A stretch of DNA of 64,000 nucleotides from Dicyema japonicum (GCA_011109175.1 RDEW01000029.1:344158-408157), one strand, 5' to 3'; numbered from the stretch's first letter, positions 1 through 12,500 are shown. Translations and numbers: made by a program. Notes: generated by a model from the letters alone, not told the origin.

Positions 1-88
1 CTATTAGGAAGAGAGGAGGAACAGACAAGCAAGCCAGAAAACTTCAACCAATTAACCACGCAGCACCACATGACGCCACGCGGCGTGA
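1..88. repeat. Interspersed repeat, copy 1
   Basis: This stretch matches 19222-19303 nearly base for base (aagcaagc, cttcaacc, attaaccacgcagcaccaca, gccacgcgg). Its second half recurs in short form near 43645 and 52040. The second copy sits directly upstream of segmental duplication copy B. I cannot tell which element family it belongs to. Confidence 0.7.
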
Positions 89-99
89 GAATTAAGAGA

Positions 100-340
100 A
101 AAAACACAATAATTAATGGAAATAAAAAAATAATTAATGTGTACAGTAATGTTGTGTAAATTTAGATACAAGTTCTTTGATATTATTATTGTAATATATA
201 ATTTGTTGTTGTGGAGCATGTTTGTTTCTCTGAATGAGTTAGAAACATTACCAGAGGACCTATTTACGAATGGATATGAAAGAAAACCAACACTAACGTA
301 GACATGGTGTTCCATGGAGTGCTTACAGAACAGGGAATTT
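100..340 (-). mobile_element. Possible hAT-derived remnant
   Basis: Around 118-150 the sequence resembles 28905-28950, the AT-rich subterminal part of the hAT element at 28.8-31.5 kb (shared ggaaataaaaaaat and attaatgtg). No reading frame survives. The assignment rests only on this short similarity. Confidence 0.3.
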
Positions 341-416
341 CGCATGATTATATGACTTTTACTATCACGTCACTACGGGCCGATGGCTGAATCGTTGACC
401 AAGATCACAAAGCTGA

Positions 417-3250
417 ATGGATCGTACAAGTTGTTGGAACTGCCAAGTCGAGATTTGGAAGGATTCCTCGAGGTGGGTGGCCGTTAATCGCAGATATCTT
501 CAATATGGGGTTCGGTACCACCAAATCTGTGGCAAACGTAAAATTACTTCCCAAAACTCATGTAAAGAATACTACCTGTCACCAAGAAGGAAATCGGCAG
601 AGCGTCGAGAAGTCGGAGATTGCCTGTTTCACTAAGTACTTGGAAGAGTTTTCATGCCGGATTCAATAGATCAAGTCGATGCCCCGGGATAAACGAAAAC
701 AACCAAGAAAATTCGCTATCAGTTTACTCAAAAATGGATATATTATCCGGATTGAATTATGCTGTGGGACACTATATCAATAATATGCCCTAATACAATG
801 GAAGATATTACAGATATTCTGTATGCAACACATGCTCATATGAAACACTTACTACCACTGTTCACAAGGAGACCAACTGGCTGCAATCAAATAATAGGCG
901 ACTCACAAAACTAAATAATCACGCTGAGAAAATCAGCGCACTAGTTGGGTCATTGGGAAGTCAGAAGTATGATGATTCGACGAGAGAAGCTTTGTGTGCT
1001 TATGCATACAAGAAGTCAAAAAAGGAGATCTTGCGAGAGTGTTGTGTACAATCAATGAGAGATTAGAATTGTTGAAAAAAAGATTAGGATGCACAAGTCC
1101 AGAAAGGAATTTCGAAGAGACAATTTATGCTTTGAGCTTAAATAGAAGGCGCTTTTATAGGAAAATGAGAGAGGAAGGCCTGTTCTGTGTACAATTTTGA
1201 GATCGAGGAATGTTCAGCTTTTTGGAAAAACATGTGGAAGGAAAAGGATAAGAAGGATGTGGTATTCTCTATATCCAAATGAGACGTATGCTGAGTTCTC
1301 GAAAGAAGGATTGTTGGGAATAATCAAACTATTGCCTAATTGGAGAGCGTGGGGATGTGATCTACAATTTCTTTATTAAGAAGATTCGTCACTCCATGAA
1401 CATATATACAAGAAGTAGAAAAGGTGATAAAGGAAAAATCGACTCTTGAGGCATGGTTTTTCACTGGTGTCACTTACCTTATCACGAAGAAAGAGGTCTG
1501 TGACTCTTTGAAGGACCTTAGACTGATCACGTGTATGTCTAACCTCTATAAATTGACAACAAAGTGGGTGAATAGCAAGCTAAGCAAATATATTGAAGCA
1601 TTCGATCTAATCAGTGATAACCAGTTAGGAACTCGTAGAATGTGCCAGGACGCAAAGAACAAGCCTTGGTCAACCAATGCATTAACAAACAGTCGGTCAA
1701 TTTACGCTCGACTTGGATCGATGTAAAGAAAGCGTTTGATTCTGTGGATCATGGCTTTTTGTACGAAGTTTTAGAAAACTCCGGATTACCTATATGGATT
1801 ATTACGTTTATAAAAAAATCTTATGAAAATGTGGACACTCCAACTAAAATTTAATGGAAAATTGCTTGGTGTGGTGAATCTTAGAAGGGGAATATTACAA
1901 GAAGATTCCTTATTTCCACAGTTATTTTGTATTATTGATTGATCCGTTGAGTCGACTATTAAATGGTAAATACCCTACGTGACCATGGATGCTGAGGGAA
2001 ATACTCTTACCTATGCTACTAACCACTTGTTGTTTATGGATGATCTTAAATTGATATCCTATTAGGATGACACAATGCTAAGAATGATGACAAATCAGTC
2101 AAAGTGGAGAATAGGATCGTGAATCTTACAGACTAAACTGAATAGTGTTAACTTCTTCAAGGCAATCAATGAGCATGCGACTTCTCTATATAATTCTTTA
2201 GGACTCATTGAAATTGAATCTGATGAGTTTGAAGCAATTGACAAGTGTATACTTAGAAATGTTCGGATTCACTGTAAACCTGCAAATAAAGTTTGTATTT
2301 ACAGCGAGATTTTCTTGGGAGAGGATTGACTTCTGTTGTATGTAAAGTGAATGAATCTTCTACATTTTTACAACGACCTGCAACACAAGTCCAACAAATG
2401 CTTGAGAAGAGCAGGAATCCTACGGGTCTTGAACGCAAAGAAAAATCATATGGTCACTATCGTAGGATTCCTAGCTTGAAACTACCGTGTAAACACAAGC
2501 GACTAAAATCTAAAACAACTAAAGAATGTACAACAGAAAAGTTGTTAGCAAAGATAAAAAACCTATGCATGCTATGATGTTCGATTCAACAGAAGATCAG
2601 AATGTTGATATCAAATAATCTAGCCAATGGTTAATCGCCGGGAACAACTCCCCAAGGACTGAGGGAATGCTATTGCAATTCAGCGAAAAAAAACAGTGGA
2701 TCATCTGACAACAAAATGTGGAGGAATGCTCAATAGTGACTACCTACGTCGTCATAATGAGGTCGTCAGGTGCATACACTTACACCTGTGCAGACAGTAT
2801 GGAATAAATAAATCGAAAAGACAAAAGACTCATTCAGTACAATCAACGGTTGTAACTGAATTTGTGGAAATTCGCGTTGACACAATAGCTACGGACACGA
2901 GAATAGAGAATAACAAGCCTGATATTTTCATGTATGACAAAATCAACAACATAATGACGCTAATAAAAGTGGGAATAACCTCCCAAGATTTGAAACATGT
3001 AGAAGTCAACAAAGGCCGCAAGTACCATCTTCTCGCAAGTGAGCTGGGAATAATCACAAAGCAAAAGTTTACGTTGTCCCAGTTGTCCTCACTTGGATGG
3101 AATCGTAAGCAACTTTTGTAAACACCACTTGAGCCACTTAAATTTGGAGTGCTTTGTAGGAGCTTACATGAAGACGGTAACGATCAAAAAAACGATGGAA
3201 AGCGTTTTTGGGCGTTCATGTTTGCATGTCGAAGTACTAGTCGAAATGAA
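417..3250 (+). mobile_element. Decayed RLE-type LINE (R2/NeSL-like)
   Basis: Broken frames in order give a linker (~930-1200), a reverse transcriptase with the motif WIDVKKAFDSVDH (1703-1745) and the active-site remnant FMDDLKLIS (2034-2060). A C-terminal restriction-like endonuclease follows (2696-3121). It has a Cys-His cluster (TTKCGG, then RHNEVVRCIHLHLC) followed by KPDIFMYDK and the acidic strand TLIKVGITSQ. This order, with the endonuclease after the RT, is typical of R2/NeSL/CRE-clade elements. Many stops and frameshifts make it inactive. A second copy of the endonuclease lies on the minus strand at 29.5-30.1 kb, and a C-terminal piece at 59.05 kb. Clade placement is tentative. Confidence 0.8.
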
Positions 3251-3655
3251 AATGGAATTTGATGTTTATTAACTATTTTAGTTTATTCACAAATAAACTA
3301 AAATATTTTCTTATGTTTGTAAATCAAATATTTCCTATTTCTATAATTTAGGAATTATTTCAGCACTAACAGCCATTTCATTATTGAAACCATTACTCCG
3401 TCATCAAAAATTATCATTAGCGTGGCGTTATTTGGTCTACCAATTCAAAAGGATTTGGAAATGCCCAGGGGAAATGCCCTCCGAAAAAGGACCGATAGAC
3501 CCCATTCTCCTGGGGACATTCTCGTCCCCGGGCGATGCATTTTGCAAAAGATCGAACCTTGCCGGAGGATATCCTCAGCCCATCGAAGAGAAAAGCTCTC
3601 CAGCTAAAAATAAATAGAATTAAATGAAAAATCAGGGAACTCCGCTCACTCCTGG
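3251..3655. other. Unassigned intergenic stretch
   Basis: AT-rich at first. A modest frame at 3384-3617 runs through GC-richer sequence but resembles nothing I recognise. It may be the degraded 3' end of another element, because LINE endonuclease sequence starts straight after it. Confidence 0.3.
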
Positions 3656-3659
3656 TTTG

Positions 3660-5710
3660 TCAAAAGATTAAGATGATTCAAGAGACCAAATTCTCTTTTA
3701 ATGACCCTACCTTTTATTTTCCTAGGATACAAAGTTATCAGGAAGGAGAGGTCTGCTCACTCTATTCAAAAAAAACTTGAAATGCAGAGACATCTCCTCG
3801 AAAGTTAAGAAACTTGTTAGGGGATGATGATGTTACAGAAATAATTGGAATCTCGCTCTGGACAACGGAAGGAAGACTATGTTTTTTGAATATCTACGTT
3901 CCGCCTCCTGGTTCCTGCTCGAAGAACTATGTTATGCCAAACCTATAAGAATATATTCATTCGATGAGATCATCATCTGCGGGGATCCCTTATGGCTGTC
4001 AACTCAACTAGCTAACATGAGAGGGAAACTATTATTATTGCAAACGGACTCCCTAACGACATTGAATGATCCATCGAGAAATACAAGGACACCACTGAAA
4101 GAGACAGATGAACCTACCTCAGCGGACGTAACACTCTGCTCATCGTCACCTTCATCAAAAATTGATTGGTCAGTCCGCTACGAAACAAGAAGCGACCATA
4201 ATCAAATTGTGATGAAGATCAAAAGAGAGGCCAACGTGAGAAGAATTCCTAGCGGCTACAATTACAAAGGTGCTAACTAGAAATTGCATCGCGAAATCTC
4301 AGAAGAAAAAATGAAGAATTGTCACTTGGATAGCCTCAGATCTCTGGAGAATGCCATCAGCTACTTTACTCACATAATCGTGGAAGCAAAGATCAAGGGC
4401 TATACCCAAAAGTTCTTAAATTCGTAGAATGGTCGAGGGAAGACGACCTTGATTAAAGAAAGAAATCAGCTTAAAAAATCTAACCGATGACCTTGGTATG
4501 AAACTCCGGATCAGAACATTGAATATGAAATAAAGGCCAAAGAGCTCGAGGCCCAGATGCTTACAAAGGTAAATAGAAATCGCACTACGGAAGAGGAGTG
4601 GAAAGCTATTCGAAACGTGGCAAAAGAGAGGCCTTTTCAACATGGATTCAAAAATGAGAGATCCACGTCTACATACTTACAAACATTGACGACTTCATTC
4701 GAGTCGGATTCACAACCAAGTCGAGACACTTTAAAGCAGTACTCTGCTCGATTGACATACATAAAGCTTTTGACTCAGTCTCGAAAAAGATTCGAGAAAA
4801 ATATTTCAATCGGAGATCCCAGGGAAGCTAAAGCTTTAGATCATCAACTTTCTAAGTGGACGAAGGAGACGTGTTTGCCTCGGAGGTCTGAGATCAATCT
4901 CACAGCTTCTTCCCAATGGAGTCCCTCAAGGATCTCCTTTATCTCCTGCTCTGTTTAATTTCTTTCTGGCTGATCTCCCCACTCTAAATCTGATAATGAT
5001 GTTCTACTTCATATTGTGTTGGCTTCGCGAGATCAGGACATCCAGAAGGTCACAGAAGGAACACAAATTAACGTGGACAGGCTTAATGCCTGGATAATGG
5101 AAAACCGGCTCGTGGCGAATACAGAGAAGTCGTCTACGTCACTATTTACCTCTGAAAAGATTGGGAAGGAAGACAGTCACCCTGAACTTAAACAAGGTCG
5201 GCATCTTTCAACAGATATCAAAGGATCTTGGTTGTGACAATTGATATGCATCTCTGTTTGACACCACACGTAGAAAACATTCTATTGAAATGCGAGAAGA
5301 AACTGAACGTATTGAAAAGTTCTCGGGTATATTGAAGAGTGGGACTCACCCAGTCTTGATGAACGTGTACAAACAGTGCATCGAATCATGTTTCTCATAT
5401 GCATGCAAATCGTCCATATTTTGGACAAATATGAGGAAAATTGAGGAAATGCAAAAGAGGGCTTACAGAGTAACGGAGCGTTGGATTTGTGAAGATCATC
5501 GAACCGGAGATACGCCTCAGGAGGCCCGTATGAGACTAGACTCTAAATCACGGGAAGGTGGCGCTAAAAATTAAGGCAAGCGTCCTCAACGTTCATGCGC
5601 GGGGCGAAGGTAGAACACCGGTAGAAGATAAGGTCTCTCTTAGAAGGCATCGGGATCACGTGATAATTAGTTTGGTTTTACCATTCTTGGGTTAAATAAA
5701 TAAAATAAAA
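3660..5710 (+). mobile_element. Decayed APE-type LINE (Jockey/CR1-like)
   Basis: Fragments in three frames follow the order of an APE-endonuclease LINE. Endonuclease parts are IIICGDP..WLS (3968-4010) and ETRSDHNQIVMK (4183-4212), which carries the conserved SDHNP-type catalytic signature. RT remnants follow (HGFKNERSTSTYL at 4637, a GSPLSPALFN-like stretch near 4925-4960 across a frameshift), then the C-terminal FWTNMRKIEEMQKRAYR. The end is a gggatcacgtgat motif (5652-5664) followed by a taaataaa tail, the 3' end shared by the other LINEs here. The 5' end is truncated. It is related to the better preserved minus-strand copy at 43.9-46.7 kb. Confidence 0.8.
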
Positions 5711-5734
5711 ATGTCAACGCTCATGTAGTAGAAT

Positions 5735-6060
5735 ATCTCATCTTTCTATCATGTCCATGTGGTCTCTTTTTAATTAAGTGGAATGTTACACTGAAGCCTC
5801 TCTCAACTTAGTAAGATAAGAGAAATTATACTTTGGAGTTTTCCCATAAAATACAATATTTTTTATGAATATCTTGTTTTAACCGAATATTTTGTATGAA
5901 CAACGTTCAAACTATGTTTTATCTCCAAATCATTTTTCAAATAGTTACTCTTGAAGATTCAACGTCGTCAATATACTGAATTGGGTTTATAATCCTAAAT
6001 TTTGAGATCAGTTAAATCTCTGAAACGTTCTTTTGTGTCACTTCAAGTGCATTAAGTGTT
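5735..6060 (-). mobile_element. hAT transposase C-terminal remnant
   Basis: Collinear with 29020-29350 inside the large hAT element: both contain caacactgaagcttctctca-type sequence (dimerisation region), a gatattc run and gattcaacgtcgtc/ gattcaacgtcatc. Stops interrupt all frames. No terminal inverted repeat was found next to it. Confidence 0.6.
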
Positions 6061-6267
6061 AACATAAGTAAGTAGGTCATCTCCAGAAAGCATGTCTTGG
6101 AATGTGGAAATGGTCGTTTTTCCAACTTAGGTGATGGCATGAAACCATAGTCGAGGTATTGGGGGTTATATTGGCGACTTTTTTCGCAAAGAAAAAATTG
6201 TTTCAAAGTCGGATAATACCAGGATGACTTTGCTAGGGTTATTTAAATACTGGCTTGCAATAGTTAC

Positions 6268-6500
6268 CCCGATCCTCTGAGCATGGAATCGGTATATATA
6301 TGCTTGACGAGTGACGCCGTCATCAGTGAACATTTCACTGCGTAACCGGATCGTCTATATAGGACACACACCCAAGAAAAAGAAAACAAAGAAGTGAAGA
6401 GTTTTCCTTGATTCTTTCTCATCGATTAGCTATGATAACTGTTCTCTGTTTAAAATAAAGTGTGTGTTCTGCCTGAAAGGAGCGATAGCTGAAATGGCTC
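6268..6500 (+). repeat. SINE body (5'-truncated copy)
   Basis: Shares gcttgacgagtgacgccgtc, the cactgcg-aaccggatcgtct block and the aataaagtgtgtgttctgcc block with 24285-24480 and with the split copy at 28.65/31.54 kb. The tRNA-like head seen at 28.65 kb is not evident here. Confidence 0.75.
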
Positions 6501-6858
6501 CTCGGAAAGTGCATTGGTCTATAATAGGAACAAATGATTCAAATATACTAATTAAGTTCCCGCATGTGCCACACACGAGACTATCATCCGATCGTTCATG
6601 TAATAACACTTTTAGATTGAATTCAAATAACTCTTGTGAATAGCGAACCCTCTCCATAGTGGTAAAATTCTGATCGTAGGAGGATGACTCGGTAATCATT
6701 ATGTAACTCAAATAGTCCACACTTGACTTTCGTCTCTTGAAAGGATCCAATAATGGCAATGTAAGTATTCTTTGCATATTCGTTTGTAGATATATTTCAA
6801 GCCTCTGACATTAAACGATAGAACGGTAAACTCCTCTGATAGCCACAGATGTGATTAA

Positions 6859-8390
6859 GACTTTGTGCAATTAAAACACTAACTCAACCAAAATAGGACT
6901 AGTATTTATAAAAAATATAAAATAAATAATATAATTTTATTATTAAATATTATTTACATTGGTTAACCAAATATATAATAAAGACTTATGAATTGTTTTA
7001 ATTAATGAATAAACGAGTTCTAAGAGGCGTGTTAATAGGAATTACAGCAGTTTTAACTATATGTTTCACTGTATGATAACTTTAATTGTTAGGGAATTTT
7101 TATTGGGATATTTGTTGGAGGTGGGTTCTACATATATACATTTAACGATCAGCGTAATAGTGATTTAGCAATCTTTTTTTGGAGTACAGCAATTGGTATC
7201 TTTACTACTGGTGCTTACTATATTTTCATAACGACTCTTGCAATTGTAAGGATTTGGAAAAGAAATAAAGGGCTAAATATAACTGTTGTAAATTATTATA
7301 TTTTTAGTTATGGATATGTCTATTCCTGATTTTGATTACCAATGTTAGCGTTATTATTTTTTTTTCATCAAAATACATTAGTGGTACTATATTAGCCAGT
7401 TTATATGATGAGGATACAGATGAAGTTATTGTAATTATTATTTATAGTCTGATTGTCCTGTAAGTCTGAAAGATGATGAGGTAATGCTTTATAAATGAGT
7501 TAGGAATGTTTGGATCATTTACAGAGTTTGTTGGCAAAACATAGTATACCAATATATCTAGTCTCAACATACTCAGCATTAATCGTTTATGAAATTTTAT
7601 ATATTTTAGACCGCTTACCATTACAATCTTAATTTATTAACTTTCATTAATACAGGCTTTCTCATTAAGATTCGAATATTTGTCATAAATAGGGCATCTG
7701 TGTCTAACACAAATTTTATAATATAATTTAAGCAAACATGTAGAATCACTATTTAGAACTTTGGGTCTCAACGTTTGTCTGGATCCCTCGTTTGGATTCC
7801 ACTTGCAAGTCTGGATAACTATGGAGAAGAGGGACTCTAGCGGATTGTCCAAGACTAGAGGCAGGACTTTAATAACTACCCCAACTTCATTCCTGACTAA
7901 TAGAGTCGTTCATTCGTTCATTTGGACTTAAGTGGTTGAATATTCTAGATTTTCCTTGGAATTTCACATTCTTGGCACTTAGAAACGATGGATTAGACAA
8001 ATATATTTTTAGTAACAAAAATTTATTACTACAAATCGGATAGCAGTAGCAAGAGAAGTGAGCATTTTCGCGATGGCAATTCAGAGGCGTTCACGAAACC
8101 AATGCCGCTCTAGAGGATCTCCCAACCTGACAAGATTACGATTCCAATCTCTCGGATAACATCTCTGATGACAGGTCAGACTAGATCAAACTCTTAAACG
8201 CAATTGAGACTAAGCATAAGCCCCAAGGTTTCTACTGCGACAGACCGAGGACAAATTGATCCCTAAGCGTTTTCAACTTTTCAAGTAAGAAGAAGCAGAT
8301 ATGCAACGAGGTCAAAAAAATAAAACATTGACCCAATTTTTTCCCAATTCAAATATTTCCATTCAGACTGAGAGAAAGGTTTATTTTGTC
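6859..8390 (+). repeat. Segmental duplication, copy A
   Basis: From actttgtgcaatt (6859) to the gagagaaaggttta block (~8385) this copy aligns collinearly with 19302-20850 in the same orientation, about 12.4 kb away. Similarity covers the membrane-protein gene, its introns and ~0.9 kb of non-coding sequence downstream. Small indels distinguish the copies. The right end of copy A is joined at 8398 to an actgcgaaagaatcc repeat also seen at 28558; in copy B the same point opens into a tandem array. Confidence 0.85.
7005..7463 (+). CDS. Small four-helix membrane protein, paralogue A
   Basis: Three exons: 7005-7070, 7093-7287, 7308-7463. Intron 1 is 22 bp. Intron 2 is 20 bp if it starts at gtaaat (7288) or 23 bp if at gttgta (7285); both keep the frame. 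The product is about 138 residues, almost all hydrophobic, with four likely membrane segments: VLIGITAVLTICF running into GIFIGIFVGGGFYIY, then FFWSTAIGIFTTGAYYIF, LWICLFLILITNVSVIIFF and EVIVIIIYSLIVL. A short basic loop (RIWKRNKG) precedes helix 3. The ATG is the first in frame and is conserved in paralogue B. I recognise no family. Conservation of exon structure in the second copy supports a real gene. Confidence 0.6.
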
Positions 8391-8395
8391 GAGTC
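7464..8395. other. Non-coding part of duplication copy A
   Basis: No convincing gene. Frames here are shadows. The stretch matches 19838-20800 in copy B, including an actacaaatcggatagcagt block, so it is duplicated DNA, possibly the 3' UTR plus spacer of the membrane-protein gene. Confidence 0.5.
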
Positions 8396-8485
8396 TTAAA
8401 ACTGCGAAAGAATCCAGACAGGATTTTAATAACGTAATCCCCCATAACTATCGCTATGTCTTGGTCTTTAATAAAAAAATGTTAT
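8396..8485. repeat. Interspersed repeat (LINE tail-like)
   Basis: Matches 28555-28640, which directly follows the LINE at 26.5-28.5 kb: shared actgcgaaagaatcc, ttaataacgtaat and cataactatcgctatgtctt. A shorter echo (tcgctatgtca) lies at the 3' end of the related LINE near 55888. It is probably the 3' terminal sequence of that LINE family. Confidence 0.6.
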
Positions 8486-8749
8486 AATGTTATACCAAGA
8501 ATTTTTGGAGATTTGATAACGGGAAAGGTTGTTCAGAAATGAAAAGTGGTGGGCGAATAGTGGGTCGCATTTTATTAGGAGTGAGAAGCGTGATTTTATG
8601 AGAGAGATTATCCATAAATTGTTGGTTACCCCGTTCCTGTTTCTTATTTTTTGATATTCCATGTTCCACTTATGACTATTTTTGTTTCTTCTTCAAAGAA
8701 ATCGTACCCCCACGTCATCTGAAATGCTCATCTTGTTACCTAGTCGAAA

Positions 8750-10640
8750 CCCGGAGTATGGAATTTCTTCCACCTCGGGTATGTCAAACCGCTGCGTGCG
8801 CGCTTGAAGTATGGCATTTCTCGTCATGCCTTGAACCATGCAGAAAGGTCACTCGTATACGCACTATTATTAAGTCTTCCGTCAGTTGTTTATCACCCAC
8901 GGACCCTGAATAAATATTACAGACATCACGAGCGACGTTCTTATTCCGGTGAAAATCCCCAAGACAGTGCGCCCTTTCATATACAATCTAAGATGCTCTC
9001 CGGACGAAAGGTGCGTCTCCTTAGGTTTAGAGACTTAATCGGGAAGGTCCCAACTTGCAAGTTGGAGTCTCTCGCCGTCACCATGAAGACCAAAATTCGT
9101 TATTTTATGGAAGGAACTAATATCTTTGATTACCCCACATTTTTAACTAAATGCGGGAGACGGAGTCCGAACAAAAATGTATAAGTTATCTGCCTCAAGA
9201 GGACTGTTCGTCGAAGTTAATTAAGGTAGGAACCGTGATGATATTACGGCATTTTCTTCAAGCGGACTCTCGACTCTCGACGCCTACAAGATTTTGTTGA
9301 GCATCTGTTGCCACTACCTGCGCCCAGTCGCTCCGAGTGAGTCCCTTGACTCCATCGAATGCTTAGATTATCCTTGAAATATAGAATTTTCCCCCAGTAG
9401 CTCGACGGAATAAGACCTGGTCATTTGAAAAACCTGACTTCTTTGTTTGTTGGAGATCCAGGACTTCGTCTTACAAATTCAATTACCTCAATTATGAAAA
9501 GGATTCTGTCTAAAGTACTTCCCCGAGTGGTCCGCCTTGTCCTGTTTTCCACCAACTTGATAACCTCGATAAGAAGAAAGGCGGAGTAAACGATCGCCTC
9601 TCGATTATATCCCCCTTGTCACGCAATTCTTGAGCCCCCTTCAAGTAGGAGTTGGAGTTTGTCTTGGATGCGAGGCCGCTAGAATATTCCAAAAACGTAG
9701 CATAAAAGATTCCCGAGAACATGTCCTTGTCAAACGACATCAAGAACACTTTCAATAGTCTGAGGAGAGATAATATTCGAAAGGTGTGTCTGGGAAGATG
9801 TCCCAATAGGACTTGATCCTTCATCTTTACTCTTCGGGGACTACCTAATTCCTTCGTTATCCGGAGTGCAACAAGGAGTCCCTTGGACACCTGTTATTCT
9901 CTCTTGCAATCGAAATAATCAAAAAAGCTTCCCCGTTCGCCCCTTAATCTGTGATATCTGGATGATGTCGTTTTCGGTGGACCCCAGATTCTATCTTCCA
10001 GGATTTGGAGGTGATAATTTTGGCCTTGCCAGAAGCAGGAATTGCGGACTTTTGAAAGAGAAATATTCACAAATTATGCCATCTTTCGCCAATTTAGTCC
10101 TGGAAGTTTTTCCACCCCCGATGATGACCTAATATTCATCGGATCCCCAATCACTATGTGGAGAGCTATGCGGGAAAAAAACATTTACTCCAAGAGGCTA
10201 TGGATCCTTGCATCTACTTGACGTGCATACATCAACTTTCCTCCTAAATAGCAGCCCAATGTATCTCCCAGACACATGGCCATGAATAAAGTCGATCAAC
10301 GACCTTTGGACGTTGTTTGAACCTGTCGGACTTTGCAGACGTGACGTGAAACGACCCGATGGGATGACCATCTTTCCTTTAGAAGCGGGGAAACCACTTG
10401 TATGGCCTTTGAACTTACATCAGAGTTCCCCTGGTGCCTCCTCTGCCGATGAGAACGCCGTGAGGTTAAAACGAGCAAAATACGTAATCCTACCCGAGGA
10501 TTTTCTGTTTGTTCCGCTCGCGCCGGTTCCCTTGTGCCTGCGACGCTGGAATTCCAGAGTTATCTAGAGAATCAGAATTCTACACCAACAAAAGATCCCC
10601 GTGAGCGCTGCTGGCTATTTGAGTGAATCTCGCTCGCCAT
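8750..10640 (+). mobile_element. Decayed LINE with YLDD-type reverse transcriptase
   Basis: Plus-strand frames, heavily broken, give an RT core: LSGVQQGVPWTPVILS (9862-9910, a GVQQGDPLGP relic), an IW.MM...D block where YLDD is expected (~9955) and a TLNESKCE-type region after it. The C-terminal domain at 10320-10560 contains KRPDGMTIFPLEAGKPLVWP, a conserved tail of this LINE group, and is also present at 17.82-18.17 kb. Related RT sequence with an intact YLDD stands at 49.6-50.9 kb. All frames are interrupted, so the copy is dead. Confidence 0.7.
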
Positions 10641-11064
10641 CCTGAGAGTGAATAGTCATGCAGTCAAGGCGGCGGATGTATTACCCTCGGTAAACTGTTT
10701 CTTTATTTTAATAAAACATTGTTTTTCAAAAAAATGAAAAAAGTTTTAAGGTAAATTTGCATTGAATTTACGCCATTTTGTTAATTTGAGTGTTTCGATG
10801 CAATTATCAACTTGTCTGGATAAGAAAATGTAAGAATACTACTCTTGGTTGGTTGTGAAATATCACTCAATAATTAGTTAGTGAAGGGAAGATAACTAAA
10901 CCTGGAAAGTATCTGCAGCATTAAGTTTTTAAACGAAATTCAGAGACTCCATATTTTAGAGACGAAATTGTATTTTGTAATTTGATTTGCAAGATTTAGC
11001 AAAATGATTTTTCACAAGAATTTTCTAAGGAGGAGCATGGGGCTAAAATGAGGTCCCTGCTAGA

Positions 11065-11255
11065 GCGTGCTGGGATCACGTGATTAGTTAGTTTGTATAA
11101 CCGTAGTCTCTAATCTTATTAGTATTATCAGCTGCCATAAGAATTTGATTGCAGCACAGCGGCATAGTGGTAACTGAAAAAACAGTCTTATCGAATCGCA
11201 TCGGGAAACGACCCGATGACTCCCTTATTTATTTTATTTATTAACCCTTACAATT
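11065..11255 (+). mobile_element. LINE 3' end and SINE-head fragment
   Basis: Contains ctgggatcacgtgattagtt (11070-11089), the 3' terminal motif of the LINEs in this window, and further on a ggcatagtggtaactg stretch like the box A end of the tRNA-derived SINE at 28654. It then runs into ttattttatttattaaccct, which looks like the 3' tail of a minus-strand LINE. This is probably two truncated insertions meeting. Confidence 0.45.
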
Positions 11256-11434
11256 TTTGGTGAACTCAATACAAACGGTGTTGCAAGGGAAGAACCCAAG
11301 GGAGAACGTCTTTTTGTGCCACCAGATCCATTTTCCCATAGTAGAAGAGAGGTGGAGAAATGTATAGCACCAGATTGGACTTGTCGTTTCACGGGTGGGT
11401 CTGTTTGACGATTATTGATCTTGGCTGAAAATTC

Positions 11435-11535
11435 CATCTTTCGGAATCGAACCCACGACTGTCAGACCCGATGTCATCAGACATTATGTTCAGCCAAGAA
11501 GGCTCCTCATGTATCAATAAGGTCATTACGGTCTC
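11435..11535 (-). repeat. tRNA-derived SINE head, second type
   Basis: On the minus strand a tRNA-like box B (gggttcgattcc, 11442-11453) follows a ttggctgaacataatgtctg box A region about 45 bases upstream. The block gtcatcagacattatgttca (plus strand) recurs at 37681 with one change. Spacing and orientation fit an RNA polymerase III promoter of tRNA origin. It differs from the SINE at 28.65 kb. Confidence 0.5.
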
Positions 11536-11599
11536 TCTTGAATCTGATACTTTCTGAAAGCATAAAAGATTCCCGAGAACAAGACATTTAGCTGACAAT

Positions 11600-12075
11600 T
11601 CAATAACTTACAAAACTTGTTTGGGGGTATTGAACACTAGAAAAGCAGTGTATTTCTGTAAATGGTTTAAAATTGACAGACTACGGTTATGAGCGTTCTA
11701 CGTGGTCACAAGACGTTCATACGGTTAAACTTTACGCTCTTCCTTATACGCGAACGATCCCAGAACAACGACGCTGTCCTAAAAGGTGCGTGCTTCCACG
11801 TGTTTGGACGAGCACTGGGCGTTTACGTCCATAAGATGATACTGAAATTTTTTCACGATACTTGCAAATTTTACAAATTTTAAAACAATAATGTATCTTG
11901 TGGAATTGTGTCGGTTATTATATTCTCTTTAAAAAGCACTGCGCAAACTGACCTCATTTAGAATGGCATCTTTACTAAAAAGAAAAGTAAACTTGAAGAT
12001 AAAAGACGTATATTTCAAAAAAATGTGAACTACAGTATTTTTTTAAGTTAATTTAAAAATATATTGTTTAGTTTG
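11600..12075. other. Unassigned stretch
   Basis: I see no gene, repeat end or RNA feature that I can support. One frame (11689-11883) has no recognisable motif. Confidence 0.4.
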
Positions 12076-12079
12076 CCAC

Positions 12080-12500
12080 ACAAAAGAGTACAACTTAGAG
12101 ACATTATGAAACTAATAAATACCAGAGCATAATGCATGTTTCAAGACTCAAAGAATTGAAGGATAAGATGACACTGTAACAGACATGTTTTACAAAAATA
12201 GAGCGAGCCAATGTCCCTTCTGTCACTGCAAGCTATGAAGTCAGCTAAATCTTACGGCGAAGGAGATTTCTTAAAGCATTGCATAGTAAAAAAGGCTGAT
12301 ATTGTTTCCCGCAGAAAGCATTGTTAGTTGAGGACATTTCATTAACGAGGAACATTGTAGCTGGATGCATTGATGAAGTGGAGGTTGATTTGAAACAAAG
12401 TTGAAGCCCGCATCATCTAAATTAGAACACTTTTCTATTGTTATATACGAGACATGGAATAGCACAGCTTGCAGTTTTTTAAATACTAAGACATTTGGCC
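12080..12500 (+). mobile_element. hAT transposase remnant
   Basis: Plus-strand translation with stops reads ...VTASYEVS...FLKHCIVKKADIVSRRKH..., then VEDISLTRNIVAGCIDEVEVDL. The order CL..AADIV..., then ISLSRNTV.RR is characteristic of GTF2I/EPM2AIP1-like hAT transposases. A related relic lies at 14.1-14.8 kb. No terminal repeats or target duplication are visible. Confidence 0.6.

Noticed and set aside
6430-6777. Minus-strand 115-codon frame with a C-x-x-C pair
   Set aside because: Its last third lies inside the SINE body (6430-6500) on the antisense side, so the frame is at least partly repeat. No motif beyond CGTC was recognised.
9510-9890. Minus-strand 126-codon frame
   Set aside because: It is antisense to RT-coding sequence of the plus-strand LINE relic at 8.75-10.64 kb.
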